A stretch of 64,000 bases of DNA from Coturnix japonica (taxonomy: Eukaryota > Chordata > Aves > Galliformes > Phasianidae). Location of the stretch: NCBI RefSeq assembly GCF_001577835.2, contig NC_029547.1, positions 58,140,841 to 58,204,840 on the forward strand, given 5' to 3'. The notes beneath the pieces were generated by a model. That model did no database searches. It was not told where the DNA came from and saw only the letters and a list, made by a program, of their open reading frames with translations. The translations under genes and the position numbers were made by a program. Every line of letters begins with the position of its first letter. Positions within the stretch are counted from its first letter, which is position 1. Positions 61,066-64,000 of the stretch are shown piece by piece.

Positions 61066-61330
61066 GACCAGCCCGGGCACAAAGCCGCTCCCGGGTCCAA
61101 CATCAGAGAAGACATCCCCACAGCCAGTCCCAAAGACAGCGTGAAAACAACCGTGTCCCATCCCTGCATGATTTTTATCATTCCAACATAAAAAAATAAA
61201 CCTTTAAAATATTCCCCAAATATTGGCTTCATTCCTCTCTTCTGTCCTATGATGGGCAGTGTTAGGAGCTGAGACCACGGGGCTGTCTTCTCCCCAGCGC
61301 CTTCCCAGATGTTTGGCACAGTTATCTTTT
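61066..61330 (+). repeat. Terminal-exon module 3 plus 3' flank
   Basis: Starts 'gaccagcccgggca', encodes PARAQSRSRVQHQRRHPHSQ, then SQRQRENNRVPS, a changed end and a TAA overlapping AATAAA at 61195-61200. Its flank ('gatgggcagtgttaggagctgagacca', 'gctgtcttctcccca') recurs after module 4. Confidence 0.85.
61195..61200 (+). terminator. Poly(A) signal AATAAA, module 3
   Basis: Third canonical hexamer at the same module position. This is the most 3' intact copy before the decayed module 4. An unrelated AATAAA also occurs at 61383-61388. Confidence 0.45.
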
Positions 61331-61721
61331 GGTCCATCTGCGTCTGTGATGGGGTCAGCAAGCCCGCAGGTCCAGTGGCCTGAATAAAAAAGGGGCGGTG
61401 ATGGAGGTGCCTCGATGGTTTATGGGCTAGCTCAGGCCATTTCCATGACCAGCAGGGAAATGGGAACCACAGACCTACCCTTAGTCAATTTCCTAAATAT
61501 GATATTGGAATGCAAGGTAACACAATGTAACACTTGGTGTAACCCTTGACTGCCAAGGAGGCTGCTTCAGAGCCACCCTGGCCAGAACAGCAGTGACTTG
61601 CCTAAGACAGTGGCCAAGGCAAGGAGGTCGACTCTGCATGTCCAGACTGCCTCGGCTAAGACAGACACAAGGGTTATTGTGGTAGGTTATTTCCACTTCA
61701 TATCCGCACATGAGGTTTTTG
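61331..61721. other. Spacer between modules 3 and 4
   Basis: No gene recognised. It separates the intact tandem modules from the decayed fourth one and does not itself look like module sequence. Confidence 0.4.
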
Positions 61722-62036
61722 TTCTTAGCAGTGAAGAAATAGACCTTGAAGAACATCCATATGTGTTATCTTCATTCTTTGGTGGATCAGCACAGTCACA
61801 AACCCGCTCCTGGGTCCAGCATTAGAGAAGACATCCCCACTGCCAGTCCCTAAGACACGTTAGTAGCTGTGTCCCATCCCCGTTTGCCTGTTTTAGTCCC
61901 AAGTGAGCAAGAAAAGTGAGAGATCCCCCTTACACATATTGCCTTCTTTCTCCTATTTGTCCCACTGTGGGCAGTGCTTGGAGTTGGGACCATAAGGTTG
62001 TCTTCTCCCCAACGCTGTCCCAGACCTTTCTCCATG
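61722..62036 (+). repeat. Decayed terminal-exon module 4 with partial preceding module
   Basis: 61722-61784 matches the end of a module ('gcagtgaagaaatagaccttgaag', 'catatgtgttatcttcattc'). 61785 onwards matches module 3 from 'gatcagcacagtcacaa' through 'agaagacatccccac' to its flank 'gtgggcagtgcttggagttgggacca' and 'ttgtcttctcccca'. Its poly(A) hexamer is altered (AATAGA). The offset from module 3 is 719 bp, so a larger duplication is likely. Confidence 0.82.
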
Positions 62037-62067
62037 TGGCCTCCAGGTGAGAAAACTTAGGGGTTGA

Positions 62068-62142
62068 GGCAAATGCGGGGAGATTGCTTACCAATTATTC
62101 TCGTGGGCAAAACAGTCTTAACTTGGAGAAAGTTAATTTCAT
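62068..62142. mobile_element. Short retroelement (ERV-related) fossil
   Basis: The stretch with 'gagattgcttaccaattat', 'gggcaaaacagtcttaactt' and 'ggagaaagttaatttcattt' matches the same remembered avian ERV-associated sequence seen at 5795-5985. It is short, old and broken, with no visible ends. Confidence 0.4.
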
Positions 62143-62149
62143 TTCCATG

Positions 62150-64000
62150 TAGAAGAGACTAAGGTAGTGAGAACAGCAGACAAACAAACCAGTATCTGTC
62201 CTCCTCCTGTCCCAGGGCCTCGCTCCACACCTTGTTTGTAAGGTATTTATGAAATGCAACCCTTAGTGCTTAGGTCAGGTCCCAATTGAAATGAAGGAGA
62301 CAAAAGCCTCATGTCCTTACATTTCAAGGGCAGCAGTGTATTGACTCATTGATTTCTTTGTCCAAGTGAGGGAAAAGCAGCTGCAATCCTGGCCTGAGGA
62401 GTAGTAGACAAGATGCTTAGTTACAGTTGTGATCCCACAGCTGGATCCACACAGTGTCTCTGCGGAGATACTGAAAAGTGAAAATTAACGTCAGGTTCAA
62501 TGCACTACATTTTGAGAACAAACCAAACAGGACTGCTCTGAGGTAATTTTCTGTGCACCTGAAAGTGGTTTGGTGCATAATGCACTCTTGCAATTGGAGT
62601 ATTCAGTCCATATGCAAAGCAACGCATTTCTTCAGTGTGATGACCCATTGTCCATCCATGTGCACAGATCATGATAATACATTACATAAAAATATCATAA
62701 GCACTAGAAAGTTGTGCTGTGTTGGTGCAAGCATTTAACTCAAAACCTGGGAATGGATAGAAGCAGGGGATCTTGGAGTGCCTGCACACACAATCACATT
62801 GCAGCTCAGACTTATTCCTCAGTGAGTTCACACTCAAGGCAGGGCCAAGAGCTGTATTTTTCAGCTGTATTTAGCATTCTACATTCATTACATTTAGCAT
62901 GTATTTTTGTATTTAGGAATCTACAGTTTCTTTCCAGAGTCCTTTTCAGGACTATGTAGCAGGCCTGAATGTTTTATTTGAGTGTACATGCATCCATGGG
63001 ATGTATTTCAAAAATAGCTTCCAACATTCCAAGCCATCAAGAACATCTGCAGAAACATGTACCAAAACTTAGGTAAGTACATGGAGGAAGTTTTAAGCTA
63101 AATTCATTTCTCAATTAACTTAAACTATACATTATGTAACAGATTAAGGATTAGGAACACAGTCTCCTGAAAGTTAACAAATACAAAAAACCAACTGTCA
63201 TACAGAACTGTGAATCAAAACAATCACAGCCAAGACATATGCTGTGAACTTCATACCTACAGAGAGTCAGGGCATGAAATCTCCTAGAGGACCACCACCT
63301 TTACATGATGAACAAAGCCTTGAGCAAGATGGAGAAAGTGTGGTGGGGGCAGTGAGGCTATGGCAATCTTTTATGCCAGTGGATTTCCATCTCTGTGATT
63401 GAGGGCTGTCCTTAGAGGTCTGCTCTCTCTCAGCTAATGAAGGACTGATTTTTACAAGCTCCTTCTTAAGATTCTCAAGAATCTTAAAAATCTTAAACCT
63501 CCACCTTCACTCAAACCTTTAGGCCTTTCTATCCCCTGCTCCAGGCATCCAAGCTTCAGGTAGGTTTCAGACACAGGTGCTAAGAGTAGTCTCTAAGACA
63601 GGCATTTTAGAGTCTTCCATCTGGAAGGAGCTCCATGTCAGTAGGAAAATCATTGCATTTGCTAAAATACAAGCCATAAGAGACACAGGTGACATTAATC
63701 ATAAAGTAAAAGTAAGTATGCAAAATACAATTATTATTTATTCAGTTCCAAAACCACAAAAAAAAAAAAAAAAAAAAATTGTACTTCTCCATTTCTGAAG
63801 AAAATCACTTTCTTTTTCCTTTGAAAATAGAGATACTTATCAATTTTCCTGGGGAGAAATTGTAAAAACATTTTTAGTTTTCTCATAAATCCCTGCTCAG
63901 CTGTTATTTGCCTTTCTGCTCTCTCTGAGATAGTATGTTGTTGGTTCTTTTTGTGGTTGTTGTTTTTTTCTTTTTCCTTTTTCTTTTTCCTGTGATAAAG
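62150..64000. other. AT-rich stretch, no gene recognised
   Basis: No exon, RNA gene or transposon recognised. A poly(A) run lies at 63757-63778 and TTTTTC/GTT-rich sequence from about 63930 to the window end. Confidence 0.4.
63757..63778 (+). repeat. Poly(A) run
   Basis: About 20 consecutive A. No recognisable retrocopy lies directly upstream. Confidence 0.85.

Overview
The window looks like bird nuclear DNA, probably galliform but not proven. The evidence is the many CR1 LINE fragments ending in the avian-type (ATTCTATG)n tail, a decayed mariner copy of the kind known from chicken, and a compact gene with short GT-AG introns. Most of the 64 kb is AT-rich, gene-poor DNA, either intergenic or deep intronic. 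Most open frames longer than 60 codons are chance frames or antisense shadows.

Layout: 1-370 holds two CR1 pieces. 370-9.8 kb is mostly unannotated, with CR1 pieces at 2.86-3.19 and 6.6 kb and a probable retroelement fossil near 5.8 kb. 9.85-12.8 kb holds CR1 debris, a mariner transposase fragment, the first copy of an unidentified ~0.5 kb repeat, and a 0.7 kb CR1. The second copy of that repeat lies at 18.47-18.97 kb, interrupted by a CCTGG-rich expansion. A 240-bp polypyrimidine tract follows at 20.04 kb. 20.3-57.3 kb is a desert of microsatellites and about nine CR1 insertions. The best-preserved CR1 (36.6-37.5 kb, minus strand) still has 269 open codons.

The one convincing host gene is at 57.53-60.2 kb, plus strand. 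It is a PHF7-like (PHD/RING finger, histone-ubiquitin-ligase family) gene with nine coding exons and eight introns of 87-271 bp, sitting as a GC-rich island in the AT-rich desert. It encodes an extended PHD, a RING-like module and a second PHD-like module, then an arginine/serine-rich tail. Two features make it unusual. Exon 4 is one base out of frame inside a G run. The RS tail is built from a 69-bp minisatellite whose middle units have slipped frame, so the main frame stops early. Downstream, the 3' end of the gene (C-terminal RS coding, stop, AATAAA) is repeated in tandem three times, and a decayed fourth copy lies about 0.7 kb further on.

The best candidate for something undescribed is therefore this gene: an avian PHF7-like paralog with a minisatellite-driven RS tail and serial terminal-exon/poly(A) modules. 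Whether it is a functional, rapidly evolving gene, an assembly artefact or a fresh pseudogene cannot be settled from the sequence alone.
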